From: Zonotrichia leucophrys gambelii
Taxonomy: Eukaryota > Chordata > Aves > Passeriformes > Passerellidae
Reading direction: 5' to 3'
Length of the DNA stretch: 64,000 bases
Assembly: GCF_028769735.1 (NCBI RefSeq)
Contig: NC_088193.1
Coordinates: forward strand, 7,715,814 to 7,779,813
Shown here one piece after another: positions 29,476 through 45,224 of the stretch. The position numbers and the translations under genes were made by a program. The number at the start of each line of letters is the position of its first letter. Position 1 is the first letter of the stretch. The notes beneath the pieces are model-generated. The model was not told the origin of the DNA and ran no database searches. It saw only the letters and a program-made list of their open reading frames with translations.

Positions 29476-31689
29476 GAACCTTCAGGGGCAAGATGTTGCA
29501 GTTACAGCTGAGAGAAAAAGAACAAGAAAAAAACAAAAATACAAAATCAAATTCAATTCAGGGTTTAGCTTGAGGAGCTGGAGGGAGTTGGACACACTTC
29601 AGTCTTTTCCTAGGAGTAAGAAGGGGTATATTCCTAAAGAATTGAAATGGAATCACATCCATTTGTGCCCACAGTGATTTTAGCATGCATGGAGTTTCAG
29701 TGATCTGCTAGGGGATTTTGGGGGATTTGTTGTCTTTTCTCCCAACCACCCATGAGAGTTAAATCCTCATTTTTCTCATGGGGATGGTTTAAAAGAAACC
29801 TCCTTTCCACAACTGTTAAGGCACTGAAAACTTCCTTCACTGCCTGCAACTTAACTTGCCCTTTTCAAAGAGTCTTTCTCTTTGGTCTTTTTCCTGGCCC
29901 TTTATGGAAAAAGGCACATTGATCCTCTGTGTAGATACTTTCCAGCTGGGCCTTGCTCTTCCCATCATTCTCCAGCTGCTGGACTCCCACTTCATCTTTC
30001 CCCACTTTCCCCAGGGGCTTGACTCCTACAGCTTGGGAAGCAGCTTCTTGCACTTTGTGGCAGTGGTTTGTAGAGGTAGGTGGTTGCAGAAAGGAAAATT
30101 GAGCTCAAAGAGCTCAATTAAGAGCTGAAGACCTCAAAGAGGTACTCTTCAGCAGATCGTGCTGCTGCAAAAAGGTATGGTTCTCGTCCTGCATTATTTT
30201 CAGGGGTAGGTCTGTAAGGAAGAACTCCCATGAGGGCTATGTTTCTCCCTGTGCTTGGATTTAATATTGTAACAAGTTCCTAAGCTTAGTGAAGCTGCCA
30301 TTTGTGGAAGCCCCTTTGCTACTGTGAGCTTCCCAGGACCCTTTTGCAGTGTACCCATCCCTGTTCCTCCCATCCTGCTTCTCAGGCACCGTTGGAAGTG
30401 AGCAGTGATGGGTGTACGGCACAACCTCTTGTTCTCCTTCCTTCCTCCCACTTGATATGAAGATAATGGGAATAAAAGGCTCCTGGCTATGGCTTGGTGG
30501 TTTTTCTGCTGGATCACAGCCCATCACCCTGGGGAGGCTGCTTTGCTTCTGTACTGCTCCAGCCTTGGGTTTCTGTGGGTCACTGGCTCTGGGCAAGGCT
30601 GGTTCTGCAAGCCTCCTTTGGGGTGGGTTTGGCAACACAAGTGAGAGAAATATTCAACTTCCTAGGAGAACTGCTGGTTTGGGAATGTGGCTGTGCCAGG
30701 GTCGGGGGCTTGAGCAGGGCTCTGGGGTGATGCTGAATGTTTCTGCACCATCACCTCAATGTTTTGGAAGGACTTGGGTGGCCTGAGGTATTTATTTGCC
30801 TGTAGCATTTGCACTGCTCATCTCTGCAGTCATCAGTGGGATGGGTAGCAGCTTCAAGGTGGCTTGTGTCTGTGGCTGCTTGGTGAAGGGCAGCATTGCT
30901 GTATTAGAGAGGAAAAGGAGTGGAAACAGGCTGCTGTGTCCTTCCTGCCCATCTTTTGGGGAGAGAGGGCCATGGCCCACATTTCTCAGCTGCTGTGGGC
31001 TGGGAGGGGAAGCTCACAAAGGCTCTGCTCTGGTTTGTGAGCTTCTGGCCCAAAATCTCCTGTCCTCAGGCAACTTTTATAAGATTGGACCCCCTAAAAG
31101 GTTATCATGTCCCTGGTAGCCCAGTTCCCAGACCTGCAGCAGAGCCCTGTCAGACCTTACTGCTGCCTTCTCTCTGCTTGGCTTTCCCAGTCATCCCCAG
31201 CCCCATCTAAAACTGAGTACACAAGGTTGCCATGGGAACAGGAACTGGCTGCTTATTCTGATTTTTGTGGCAAACTCCAGGAGAGTTGTTGGCTGTTTTT
31301 TTAATAGCAGACAGGAGGTGGCCCAGGTTGTGAAAGGTGGTTGACTCAGGGTGCTTTGAACTGGCCCATGGAATGTACAGCTCCAAACATCCTGTCTGAG
31401 GGGCACCTCCCCGTGGTGGCTTCTCCCTTTATCTGCCTGTTCTGAGTAATAACCTCCTTGCTGACACATCTGGAGAGGGAGAAGGACAGGCAGGAGTCAC
31501 AGGTAAACTCTTCCATCTGTACATTGGTGAGCAGCTGTGCCATGGCTGCTGGAACTTGAAAAGAAGGAACATGGGGAGAACATCCATGAGAGACAAGGGT
31601 TCATTGTGATGACAGCTGTGGGTGAGGCTGGTGGAAGTGGTGCTGATGGTGCCAGAAATCTCTGGCTTTAGCCATTTTTTGGGGGGATT

Positions 31690-31985
31690 ATTGTGTTTTG
31701 GAGCTGTGTGATAACAGAGGATGGAAGTTGTTCAGCCTGAAGAGGAGATGGCTCTGGGGAGCCCTTGGAGCCCCTTCCAGGGCCTGGAGGGGCCCCAAGA
31801 AGCAGGAAAGGGACTCCTGGAGTGCCAGGACAGGGGGAATGGCTTCCCACTGCCAGAGGGCAGGGATAGATGGGATATTGGGAAGGAATTCTTCCTTGTG
31901 AGGAAGGTGAGGCCCTGGCACAGGGTGCCCAGGGAAGCTGGGGCTGCCCCTGGATCCCTGGAAATGTCCAAGGATGGAGGAGGAG
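31690..31985 (+). mobile_element. CR1 LINE fragment, 3' truncated
   Basis: It contains AGTTGTTCAGCCTGAAGAGG, GAATTCTTCCTTGTGAGG and GGCCCTGGCACAGGGTGCCC and stops after GGAAATGTCCAAGGATGGAG. The usual final 100 nt are missing. Confidence 0.85.
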
Positions 31986-32680
31986 TCGCAAAGAGAAGAC
32001 CCTCCCAAATGTCTGCAGCCAGGTGCTGAGCTTGCCCTCTGCACACAAGCTGGCTGTCCTGAAATGCTGATGGGTGCTTGTAGGGAGTGCTGGTGCATCC
32101 AGAGGGACAGCAGCAATCCCCTGCACTAGAGCAGGCGGGGTCAAAATCATGGATGGTGATGGATCTGGAGCTGCAGGGGCTCCAGGGGAGAGCCTGGGAG
32201 TTGGGCAGGAACGCTGTCCTTCCCAAGCCAAGGCTGATGAGGCTGTGAGCAGTCAGGCATGGCTCTGCAAGGACAGCAGGCAGCTCCCAGGGGCGACTGA
32301 GCAGGAGCATCACAGCCTGGAAGCTGTGGAGGGAGAAGGGCAGCTTAGGTAATGACTTCTGTCTGCAGCCATATTTCAAGTGCTCTGACAGACAGAGCAG
32401 TTCCCAGGAGGAAGAAATAACCTGGTGTCTCTGCTCTTTGCTGGCTGCCACTTCCTTGGAGCTAAATGAGCTTTTATGTGAGTGTGAGCTCCAAAGCTGG
32501 GTGAGAAAAGCCACTGGGTCAGGGGTGTCAGGGTTGGGCTTGTTGGGCTGCTGGAGGGGCTCTGTGAATGTGGGGGTTGTTTTTCTGTGCTTCAAATGTG
32601 TGAGCTGTGCAAGTGGACTGTTGCTTGGAAACGTCTGGTTTTGCTGCAGAATAGTGGCTGTTTTATACAAGGAGGTGGGA

Positions 32681-32686
32681 TTTTTT

Positions 32687-32716
<30 letters not shown>
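32681..32716 (+). repeat. Poly-T tract
   Basis: Eight T, two A, then 26 T residues. Confidence 0.97.
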
Positions 32717-32717
<1 letters not shown>

Positions 32718-32814
32718 GTGAGTGAGTAAGCTACATTCAAACTTCTGCTTGTCTGATGGTGGTTTGGGCCATCTCTGCTACAAGAGGGATGCCCCAAGGC
32801 ATGACTGGATTCTT

Positions 32815-32938
32815 AGAAATGTTAGAAGTGTTCAAGGCAACCTGGCCTAGTAGAACATGTCCCTGCCTATGGCAGGGAGTAGTAAAGAGATGAACTCTAA
32901 GGTCCCTTCCAGCCCAAACCATTCTGGGATCTGTGGTG
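32815..32938 (+). mobile_element. CR1 LINE 3' fragment
   Basis: It contains GTGTTCAAGGCAACCTGGCC, AAGGTCCCTTCCAGCCCAAA and CCATTCTGGGATCTGTG. Confidence 0.83.
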
Positions 32939-34946
32939 GCTGTTGAAGGGCTGTTTCCAGTTGCTGGGAAGCAAAGGAGACTCGTGCCAACTCCCCAGAG
33001 CCTTGCTGGATTGGGCTGCAGAGGTGCTGTGAAACAAGGGGGTCCCTGGTGCTGCAAGGAAGAGCGAGGCTGCTCTGCTGTGGTGAGGGATGGTCAGGGT
33101 AGGAGATTCCAGGGACAGCTCTGAAACAGCAATTTGGGTCTGCTGGTAACTCAGACCAAGGGGGACACGGCAGGTGGATGTGGGGTGACAGACCCCCAGG
33201 TTAATCCTGGATGCTGGTGTGCCTTGGAGCAGCCACTGGCGCTGCAGGTGGGACACGTTTGTCATTTCTGGACTCTGGGATGTCTCTGTTCTCCTTCTCT
33301 CCTCCCCTTCATCATGCCAAATTAATGTTCCTCACATGCCTCTCAATCAGGGTATGCTCCAATTTCAGGCTGTTGCCCTTGCAGTCACAAGTAGGACAAT
33401 GGTAAAATTTGGTTATGTATCATGCAGTTGTGCTATGCTTAAATGTGCTTTATTGTTAGACACTTCAGATGTAGATGTCTGTGCAAGGAAGAGAAGTGTC
33501 CTGGCTGGAGTGCCCAGGGTATAATCAAGAAAGATGTGGGTTCTCCTGGGGCATCAACCACCTCACCCTAATGCAGGCACCCCAAATAGAGCAGAGAGCC
33601 ATACGTGATTCCCAGCTCCTGGATGGGTCATTTCTCACCTACCTGAAAGGCAGTTTAGTAATTTCCATCCTGAAAGGAAACCTTAGCATAGATTTGAGCC
33701 TTTCCCAGATTGCCTGTGTCCCAGAGATGCAAAGGATGACAATGGTTTCCACATTCCAATCCTGTGTTTGCCACATAGAGCTGAGCCAGTCTGACCCATG
33801 CCAGCTCTGCAGCCATAACCTGACCTGGAACGTCTTGCAGAACTCTCCCTCACCTCAGGCACTTGCCATGCCACATCCTACCCTTGTTTTGCAGTGCCTA
33901 ATTACTTTCTAGTGTGGGAGGACTCGGAGAACATGCTGGGGTTGTTCATCCAGCCTTTGTAATTTGCTTTGGTATTTATAAACACAGTGAGGATGTGATC
34001 TGTGATGCAAGGGCAGGTCAGTGTGGAAGCCTTGGAATGAGTAATGCCTTCCTCTGTGCACATCCCAGCTGCAGAAAAGGACCAGAAAGCCCATGAGGAG
34101 GAGAAAAGTGAGTCCTCATTAGGGGATAGAAGCTTACAGAGAGCAAGGAGCTCAGGAGGTCTTTCTGGAGGGAATAAGACCATCTCCAGGTAAAACAATG
34201 CTAGAAACACTTTGATCATTATTTATTCCTTTCTGTACTCGCTACACTGGGATTTTTCTAAGCAATCTTGTTATGGCTGAAATACTTTGCAGGATATAAA
34301 TTTGCTGTACCTTTGCTCCTCTGCATCCTACTTGGTTTGTACTCTGGCATTGGTCTGACTTCATCAAGGCTTTCTTTATGCTTCTTCCTATGGAGAGGAA
34401 ATCTCTTGTGTCAAATCACCCCTTGTGTGCCACACAAAGGTTGTGTGGAATATGCATAAGGCTCTTTTTCCAAATGTTAATGGTTCCTGGGTTGCCTCCT
34501 CCTGCACAGCCCAGAAAAGCCTTCACTGGCTGGAGCTCCTAATCCAGCTCTGGATTCACACCCTGGTAATTGCCTAGTTTGGAGCAAGTTTATGGTCTAA
34601 GGAAATCATTGTCATGTTGCTTTTTATTGGTAAAAACTTTGTTGTGCTTCCTCTTCTAGTAGCTGTTACACTTTCTTGGGCACTACTGTATTGTTTTCTG
34701 GCATGAAGTTCTGTTGATTTTATATGCAGCCACATAAATACATACATACACTCATATACACAGTGGTGCACAGTGGCAGTTTCCCTGTGCTGATTTCCCA
34801 TTTCTGGTATTCCCCTTTTGCACCTGAGCCATGTGCACCTGCTCTGTCGTGATGTGGATCCCTGGGGATGCTGAGCAGCCCAACAACTCCCTTGGGGATG
34901 CTTTTGGTTGGTCCTCAGGCACTGTTTGTCCTTGCAGGTCCAGAGA

Positions 34947-37565
<2,619 letters not shown>

Positions 37566-38000
37566 GGCTGTGGTGGGCATGGAAATCTCTTCCCTGATGG
37601 TTTAGAGCTCTTGAGATGAAATTTTTAATTAGTCTTGATAAATTACAGCAGCACTTGACAGTGGAGCATCAGAAGTAGGAGGCAGGACCCTGAGGCAGAG
37701 CATGACAGGAGATGCCAAATCCTTCCTCATGCATCCCTTTGGTAGACACGAGTTCTTAATTCTCTGAGCTGCAGCTCAGGCTGCAGACTGCAGGACTAGT
37801 TTGCTGTTGGAGTCCAACTGGAGTGGCAAATCAGACTATTTTTTCTAACATTTCTCTTCTGCTTCCTCAGAAGGGAGCCAAGCCAGCATTCAAAGCTCCT
37901 GGTGGCTGTCGTTCTCTCTGGGGTTAATGGAGAGGGTTTTGTACTTAGCTGAATGTACAGACTATCTGTGATCACCAATAAAGTGCTTTAACACATCTCC
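37566..38000 (+). other. 3' UTR of the TMEM45B-like paralogue
   Basis: Non-coding sequence from the stop codon to shortly after the AATAAA at 37977-37982. The cleavage site is inferred at about 15-20 nt past the hexamer. Confidence 0.7.
37977..37982 (+). terminator. Polyadenylation signal AATAAA of the TMEM45B-like paralogue
   Basis: A canonical AATAAA lies 412 nt after the stop codon, followed by a T-containing stretch. It is the nearest canonical signal. Confidence 0.75.
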
Positions 38001-38828
38001 TCCATGGATCTCTTGAACACCCTGCTGCAGGCTAAGGCAATGTTGGCTTCAAAATGGTTTAGGCAGTGGAGGAAATATCTGAAGGGTGGGACAGTGTATG
38101 ATTTAATGTGGATAAATCTGCCCAGGGAAGGAGGGGTGGCCAGTGGATGGAAGGGATGGAGGGTAGCTGCTCTCCTGATTGTTTATCATCAGAAGCTGGG
38201 TTAGGCACACGAGCCAGGGGTTTGGTGTTCCTGGGAGATGGGATGTTTGCTGGGCAGGGGGCTCAGCTGAGAGACCCTTGAAGAAAAATGATGGTTCCAG
38301 CTGGCTGGGGTGGGTGCATGGATGGTCTTGGGAAGTGTCTGAGAGCCCTGCAGTGATTTAAATTTTTCCCAACACCTTTATTCCCTCCTTGGAGCTAGTC
38401 ACTTCCAAAGGAAACATTCCAGTTAGAGGGTGTCTGCCTTGCTGTTGGAGTCTCCTTTTGTTTGCAGCAGAACAGTGTGGGGAGATCCTTCCTGAGGGGA
38501 GATGGAGAACAAAACTGAATGTAAAAGATGGCATTAGGAGACTTAGCGAAAGAACATCACTAATCATCATCCAAAAGTTCATAATCAGCATCTAAAATGT
38601 TTGTGCCATGGCTGAGGGCTGGACTGGGTGAACAGGGGAGCACCAGCAGCATTGATTTTATTATCTTCCAAAACCTCTACTGTATTCCCCTAACAAATGC
38701 AAGAGCCAGTTTGGTCTGAACACATCCCTGATGTGCTGCACAGTCTGGGAGGAAAGAAAAATTCCTCCTGCCTCAGACCAGTTGCAATTCCCAGCCCCAT
38801 GGGAACTCCCTGGAAGAGTGAGTACTGC

Positions 38829-38960
38829 CTATTTAATTTTTAATTTTGCATTTTATTTTTATTTTTGTATTTTATTTTTGGTTTTTTTGTTTTGTTTTGG
38901 GGTTTTTGGGCGGTTTTTGGGTTTCTTTTTTTTTGTATTTTATTCTTATATTTTCTCCTT
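38829..38960 (+). repeat. T-rich low-complexity tract
   Basis: More than 100 nt of (T)n with A and G interruptions, starting about 850 nt after the TMEM45B-like polyadenylation signal. Confidence 0.93.
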
Positions 38961-39804
38961 TTGGAGCAGGGCTGGAAGAAGACCAATGTTTGTGTCCAGA
39001 AAAAAAGCCTTGAGGAGCAGAGAAAACCAAGTAAGGCAGTACTTTGGGCTCCCACGTTTGGCACCCACACGCAGAGGATGAAGCAGGCTGCCCTCCTAAA
39101 CAATGGTTTCTCCAGGACCTGGTTGCCTGTAAGTTGGACTGGTGTGGATCTCCAGTACTGTAGTGAGAGCTTGCACTGTGCTCCATGGAGGTGATGTGCT
39201 CCCATTGCTAATAATCCTCCTGGGACGAGAAGTGGGGTCAGTGTGTCAAGTTGTTATAGACTGGCTGCCACTAATGGGAAGATCAGTGCAGAGGTTACAA
39301 CCTGGTGTACTGAGCTTGGATTGAAAAGAAGGGACTAAACAATCTCTTTCCCCTTTGATCCACTGATGTTACATTTTTTTTCTGCCCAAATGTTATCTTT
39401 GCAGTGCTGAATCTCTTACTGAGGGTTTTGGTGCATAAAATGTTGGGGGTTTTTGGTGATGTTTCTTCTTTCTTTGAATAAATATAAGTAAGAGCAAATA
39501 GTAATCATCGTGCTGTGTGTTTTGACAGGTTCAGTGGGACCACACTCCAAACCCAAGCGGGTTTCTTTGAGCAGAGCAGCCAAAATTACCTGTTACCATG
39601 TTAGGTGATAGAGCTACCCCATATTTGATACATGACTAATGTTCCTCATGTCAATAAAGTAGAAAGAAGAGATGAGGTTGTTGAGGCTGTGGCTGTGTTT
39701 GTTGTACAGTTCCCAGCTAGCCTGGGTAGGGGATTGATATTTCCTGTAACATCTTCTCTCCCTGTGAAGCCTGAAGGGAATGAAACTCACTGAGTAGAGA
39801 GTCA

Positions 39805-39880
39805 GCCCATGGCAGGGGGTTGGGATGAGATGATCTTTAAAGTCCCTTTCAACCCAAACCATTCTGGAATTCCATGACCA
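39805..39880 (+). mobile_element. CR1 LINE 3' end, short
   Basis: It contains CCCATGGCAGGGGGTTGGGA, TGATCTTTAAAGTCCCTTTC and AACCCAAACCATTCTGGAAT. Confidence 0.82.
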
Positions 39881-41059
39881 GACAAGATTCAAGTGATCAG
39901 TAAAGACCCCGTTGTCCACCCAAAGCGTTGCTAGTCATGTGCTGTGGACACAGGGAACCCTGAAATAGGTGGGAGGTGGACACATGTTTCATTGCAGTCC
40001 CTGCCTCTCCAAGGCCGGTTAGGATGTGTGCCTGTGGGAGTTTAATTACAGGGGACCTCATTATTTATCATACACAGACCTGGCAGATGCTGTTCCTGTT
40101 ATTTTTCAACAGAACATTCAATTCCTTGTATAGCTCCTGGTCTGTCTGCACTGTTAATCCCCAGGGAGATGTAGAGATGTGGATGATTTTCTTTTTCCAT
40201 GGTCTGTGGGCTGTGATTCCCTGAAAAATACGTTGGCCAGAAAGCAATGCTGTGTCTCTTTGTTGTTTCACACATTGTTAAACTTTAAATGATGCTGCTC
40301 AAACCAGGATTTAAGGTAATTCTTACCTGCATTTTACCCTTTTTCTTGCCTATTGGCACACAGAAACACCAAGACTGGTGGTTTTGATGACAAATATTCC
40401 CAGCTGCATAGTTAAACTTGGAGAATTGATTGAGGTATCCAGAACACACATGCTGAAGTGTTTGGAAGGAACAGGGACCTTTGCACTTCCAGATTGAATT
40501 CACAGGTTTTCTCACAGCAAGGGTTGGGAGAATGTCATGGTAAGTTTTCCCATTTCCACAAATCCTCTGTTGCTGGTAAATGTCAGGAACAGGATTTTGT
40601 GCTGGAGGAACTGGCCATAGGAGCCTTTGGAGGATGGCTGGGTGTAATTTGGGTATCCTCTTGCCTCAGCCAGAGGGAACAGAAACTTCTTGAGATCGTA
40701 TGGAAAAGTGCTGCTGGACAAGCTGAGGTGCTTTACAAACCCTCAGTACTCAGATCTGTATGCAAAACCTTTTATTGTTATTGCTGACAGATTTGCTGGA
40801 GATGCATGGTTTCAGGAGGAGTTGAAATTAGCACTTTAAACGTCACTAAAATCTATTCTTTCAGCTTAATTATTACACTTAGCTTCCAAACTTAATGCAG
40901 TTGCTGTTCGGAGGACAATTGGATTTTCTAGGTCACTTACCTCTTCCAGAACTTAAAATTTTCCATTACTTTTTTCCTTTTTTTTTTAATCTTAATGTGT
41001 TTCTTGCCTATTAACTCAAGTGATTTAAGAAACAACAGTCAGCAGTACATGGTTATTTT

Positions 41060-41180
41060 CCTCTGAGGATGCACAGCCTGAATCTCATCCAAGGTTGTGG
41101 TGAGGCTGCATCTCAAATAGTGTTCAGGTTTGGGTCCCTCCCTACAAGGAAGACACCGTGGTGCTGGAGCCTGGAGGAGG
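41060..41180 (+). mobile_element. Probable CR1 LINE internal 3' fragment
   Basis: The sequence GGTGAGGCTGCATCTCAAAT, TTCAGGTTTGGGTCCCTCC and ACAAGGAAGACACCGTGG resembles the CR1 segment before the untranslated tail. Divergence is high. Confidence 0.55.
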
Positions 41181-42974
41181 GAACAGAACTGGAGAAGCGC
41201 TGCCAAGGAGGGGGAAGTGTTCCAGCTCTGGCTGGAGTAGTTTTCTTGGGAGGCTGGAGGTTCTTGAATGTGTCTGGGTGGTGATCGTGAAGCGTTAGGT
41301 GGAGAGGAGGCTGCTCCTGCTTCAAGGATGCTCTGGGTTCCAGCAGAGTGTAACAGGGGTGACAGACCTATTGTTAATTGTTAATGTGTTTCCACTGTAC
41401 TTCATGAAACTTCAGACCAGCACACAGTTTGATGAATGTGTGTGTATAAGGAGATGCTCAAATATAATGAATCTTAAGAGTGGCCTTATTGAAAAATATA
41501 CAGTTTTTCCCTGGGTGTGACATCTGTGGAGTCTCGTAGTGCTCACATCAGTGACCTCTTTCCTGACATATCTATGAATTCCTGGGAGGTGTTTCTTTTC
41601 CCAGCACTGCTTTGAAAATAGATACCAGTGACTGTGTTTTGTGGAGGGAAATAAAATTTAAAAATCCAGGTGTACCAATGTGTTTCACCAAAAAATTTTC
41701 CCTGTTTATTAACCTTAATAATATTTCTTTTCCCTGCAGGTGATGGGAAGGTTCATGCATTGTGTGAGTACTGAGGCTGGTGGTAGGATGCCTCATTGTG
41801 CCCCATTTCTGCTGGTTCTGTGAGATGCTTGGAGTTCACTAGGAGCATCCTTTTCAGCACAGTGGATTCTGGTGAGATGGTTATTACACATCCTACTGAT
41901 TTTCAGAAAGCAACATGGAAACACCTTTGAGGCAACTGTTTAAATCTGGTGAACCTTTTCTCCTCAGGACACCTCAGCAAACCTGAGCTCTTCTTTGGGC
42001 TCTTCAACTGCAACAGCAGCCAGGCTCCTCTCTGCCTTCTTGCCTCAGTTTAAAGTTGGATGTAAAGATAAAGAAAGGTTTTTCTAATGCTTAATGTCAT
42101 TACCCAATAATTTCCTTTGGTTTGATTGTGTGTGCTGGGTAGAGATACCCACATATGGTGATATTGTGATGGGGGCGTGAGTTACCTGGATTAAAAGATT
42201 AATTACCTGGATTGGAACCATGAGCTGCCAGCACTACTTGGAAACCTAGCTGAAGCCATCAGTAGTGCAGCAAAACCTGGAAAAGCTGCTCTCCAAAGCT
42301 GATGTTGGGATTCTGAAAGAACAGCAGTTGCCTCTTGTTCACCTTCCCGTACTGATTAGTTCAATTGGCCCTTGTTTCTCAGGGTTATGCTGTTGGGATA
42401 TAAAGTATATCTCTTGCACTGATGTGTGAGTGTAGTAGAGAGGTATTGTTTGAATCTATCAAATAACATAATTTTTATTTGATTTGCAGCATATTTGTGA
42501 ATCACCTGTTCTGCTGACCTGATGTGTTTCCCTACAATGTGTTACGAGTGCTCCATCAGTTGCTCCATCACCTGCTGAGTGCTGCCACTGCCATGAAAGG
42601 GTGGAAAAAATGTCCTTTCTTACTGGGTTTAGCTGGCTCTTTCTTCCCCCTGTGGGCTGCTGGCATCTGATGAACCTGGTGCAGCTCTTGCTTCCTCCTT
42701 TGTCTCTTCCTCGCTGGGAGACTCTATTGTCACAATGGACAAAACCTAACTAATTCTGCAATTTATCAGAATAAAAATTCTACCTGGCCAAGCCGTGGCA
42801 CAGCTTCTGTGAGAGCTGGGTCTTAACTATACCTTGGGTCCCAGCAGTGTCAGAGCAATGAGAAATTTTTATTCTTAAACTATATCAGTTTCACATTTAT
42901 TTATCCTGAAATTCAAAGTATTTGTTTTAGATTCTGTAATGTTCTACACAGGGCCAGGACTTTGAGTTTGTTTG

Positions 42975-43054
42975 GCTTTAAAGAGAGTTTTAGTTGGGTT
43001 TAAAAGAGGAGATTTGGGGTTTAAAAGAGGGGGCTTGGGGTTTAAAAGAGAGAG
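42975..43054 (+). repeat. 21-bp tandem repeat, about 3.5 copies
   Basis: Units of GGGTTTAAAAGAGRRRRYTTG occur at 42996-43016 and 43017-43037, with a partial copy from 43038. A diverged copy precedes them. Confidence 0.88.
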
Positions 43055-43180
43055 TTTTTTATGTTTGAGGAGTTTTTGTATTGTGCTGTAGTTCTGCTTT
43101 AACCTAATGTATCGAACATTTTTGTTACAGAAGCCTTTGGAAGTTGGGACCAGAAAAGAGGAGTTGGTCCAAAATCCTTG

Positions 43181-43212
43181 TTTCCTAGGGATCCAATTTC
43201 CTAGGGATCCAA
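43181..43212 (+). repeat. 16-bp tandem duplication
   Basis: TTTCCTAGGGATCCAA occurs twice back to back at 43181-43196 and 43197-43212. Confidence 0.95.
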
Positions 43213-43811
43213 TAAAGAATGGAAGATGCTCAGCCGCAGGTTTTAATTACTGACTTAAGGAAAACTAAGTTGCTGTGTACATATCTGTGTACAGTCTAAG
43301 TTTCCTGATGTTCTGTAGCAAATACCAGGTAAAATTTGGATTTAAATGGCAAAATAAGAACTGGAGATGCAGTTCCCAACTTCACTCCTGAAGGCAAAGC
43401 TGTAGAGTTTAATTAACCAATTGGTTAATTAAATTATCAGTTCAGTACATGGATTACTTGACTGAGCTTCTGCAGAAACCGGTTTTATATTTTAGACCAG
43501 CTTTAACAGCAGAGCTGGAGCCGCAGAGCTCAGGCAGCGCTGGATATGTAAAATGACTGTAAAGCTGTTTTGTGGGCAAAGAAATTCCTGTTCTTCTTTG
43601 GGTAGAGAATGTTTGTTCTGTGTTTTGTGTTTAATTGGAAGAGGAGAAGCTTCACAATAAAAGATGATTTAGACCAAGTGCATGGGATCTTTGTTCAAGC
43701 AAAACGCAACACCCTTAAAATAATTTTTTAAATTAAAAGCAAAACTAAAGTAATTTTTGCTTTACTTTTAGTTTTTGTTTAAAGCTTTGCTTACTTTTGT
43801 TTTCACTTATT

Positions 43812-43816
43812 GTTAT
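43812..43816. repeat. Target-site duplication GTTAT, left copy
   Basis: GTTAT directly before the LTR start; its match is at 45225-45229. Confidence 0.8.
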
Positions 43817-45224
43817 TGTCCTGGTTTGAAAAGGAAGTGAGTTTTTAGGGATGCTGTGGTCAAACCAATAGGTGCTCAGATTCAAATATTGGCACCTGGT
43901 GCGGCCAAGGAGGACACGGATGCACCTCCGAGCACACAGGGGGTTAAAAGCAGGGAACTCCCAGGGGAAAGCTCTCTTGGGTCCCTGAAAGAAGTCAGAG
44001 CTGCCCTGCCTGGCTCTGGGCTGGGTGCGGGAGGGGAAGCCATGGGGCCGGGTGAGGGGGGCCGGGCCTTGGACAGAGAGGGGAGGTGAAGCCCTGCAGG
44101 ATGGAAGGGTGGAGGAGCACTGAGAGGCAGCAGGCAGCCCCCGGCCCCCGAGACAGAGAGAGAGAGACCCTGTGCCTGTGCTTGTGCCACCTTGAAATTG
44201 GATAGCACGGCCGGCCGAGAAGGAGAAGGGGGATGCGGTGAGAAGGTGCTCAACAGGGCAGCGTGGGAGTTCTGGACAGGCAGAGACTGAGATTTTTAAC
44301 CCTTCCTTGAATGATGGAAACCTTACAAATGCTGATCCTCCTGGAGATGAATGAGGAGAGAGACAGAGATGAGATAAGAGGAAAGGGCCATGAGAGAAGT
44401 TGAGAAGAACCTTAGGTGGGAGGAGATGATGAAGTGGCCTTTGGCTGGACTTTTCTTGTACAGCCATGGACAGAACCATTTTTCCTGTGACACAGAGACT
44501 GCATTTAAGGGGAGGCAATGGCTCGGAGCCAAGAGAGTGCACTGATGTTATGTGAAGGGGTGAGGAAACAGAGACTATGGGTGAGGAGGGTGGTGGTGCC
44601 TTCTGTCTTCAGAGAAGAAGATCTCTGTTCTCGAGACCCCTCGGCCCCAGGGGGTGAATCTGGGGAGGGACAGGTGTCCCGAAAGTGAGAGACTGTGCTT
44701 TCTTTGGAATTGGGCAAAGCATCCTTAAAAGGGAACTCTAGAAGCAGCTCTGGTCCATGTGCAGTGGTGAGAGCACTGGACATGGAAAGAAGATGTCACC
44801 ATGGCAAATGATCTCCGGGCGGTGCCATGTGTGACATGGAAACACAAGAGGTCTCAGCTCTGTTTCCAGGGGAAACCTATGGCCCAAGAGGGACTCCTCT
44901 CTTCTTGATGAACTGAGAATTGATTATCTAAAGGGTGGTGATGGACTGAGAGTCAGTGATCTGAGGAGTGTTAACTGGATTGAGAATCTAAGGGTCTGTT
45001 TCGTCTGGTGCTGGAAACTGGGAGGAGGAATGTTTTTGGAAGGTTTTCACTCTGAGTTCTGTGTGTTTCTTTTATATATTGTAAGTTAATAAAGTTGGGG
45101 TTTTTTCCTTTATTCCTAAGCTGGAGCCTGCTTTGCCCTATTTCTGGTCACATCTCACAGTAGACACCAGGGAGAATATATTTTCATGGGGGCACTGGCA
45201 TTGCGCCAGCGTCAAATCAAGACA
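43817..45224 (+). mobile_element. ERVL-like solo LTR, 1408 bp, with 5-bp target duplication
   Basis: The element starts TGTCCTGGTTTGA and ends TCAAATCAAGACA (45212-45224), imperfect inverted ends matching at 11 of 13 positions, with the TG...CA ends of an LTR. It is flanked by GTTAT at 43812-43816 and GTTAT at 45225-45229, a perfect 5-bp duplication as used by ERVL-type elements. A polyadenylation signal AATAAA lies at 45088-45093, followed by GAGCCTGCTTTGC at 45124, also present in the LTR near 61.7 kb. No viral gene is present, so this is a solo LTR left by recombination. The family name was not searched. Confidence 0.85.

Larger units (their letters stand above)
26946..34937. other. Interval between the two TMEM45 genes
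   Basis: About 8 kb with CR1 fragments (31690-31985 and 32815-32938), an ATA microsatellite and a poly-T tract. The untranslated first exon of the second gene should lie here but I could not place it. Confidence 0.6.
38001..43811. other. Intergenic DNA between TMEM45B-like and the ERVL LTR
   Basis: It contains the T-rich tract, two CR1 pieces and small tandem repeats listed separately; otherwise no recognised feature. Confidence 0.6.

Noticed and set aside
31732..32670. 312-codon open frame on the minus strand
   Set aside because: It spans the antisense of a CR1 fragment and GC-rich flanks. The translation shows no family motif and mirrors repeat sequence.
43745..44542. 265-codon open frame on the minus strand
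   Set aside because: It lies antisense within the GC-rich ERVL-like LTR, has low-complexity Pro/Ser-rich translation and no recognised domain.
43817..45224. DNA transposon with 13-bp terminal inverted repeats
   Set aside because: TG...CA ends, a 5-bp duplication and a 3' polyadenylation signal fit an LTR better than a cut-and-paste transposon.
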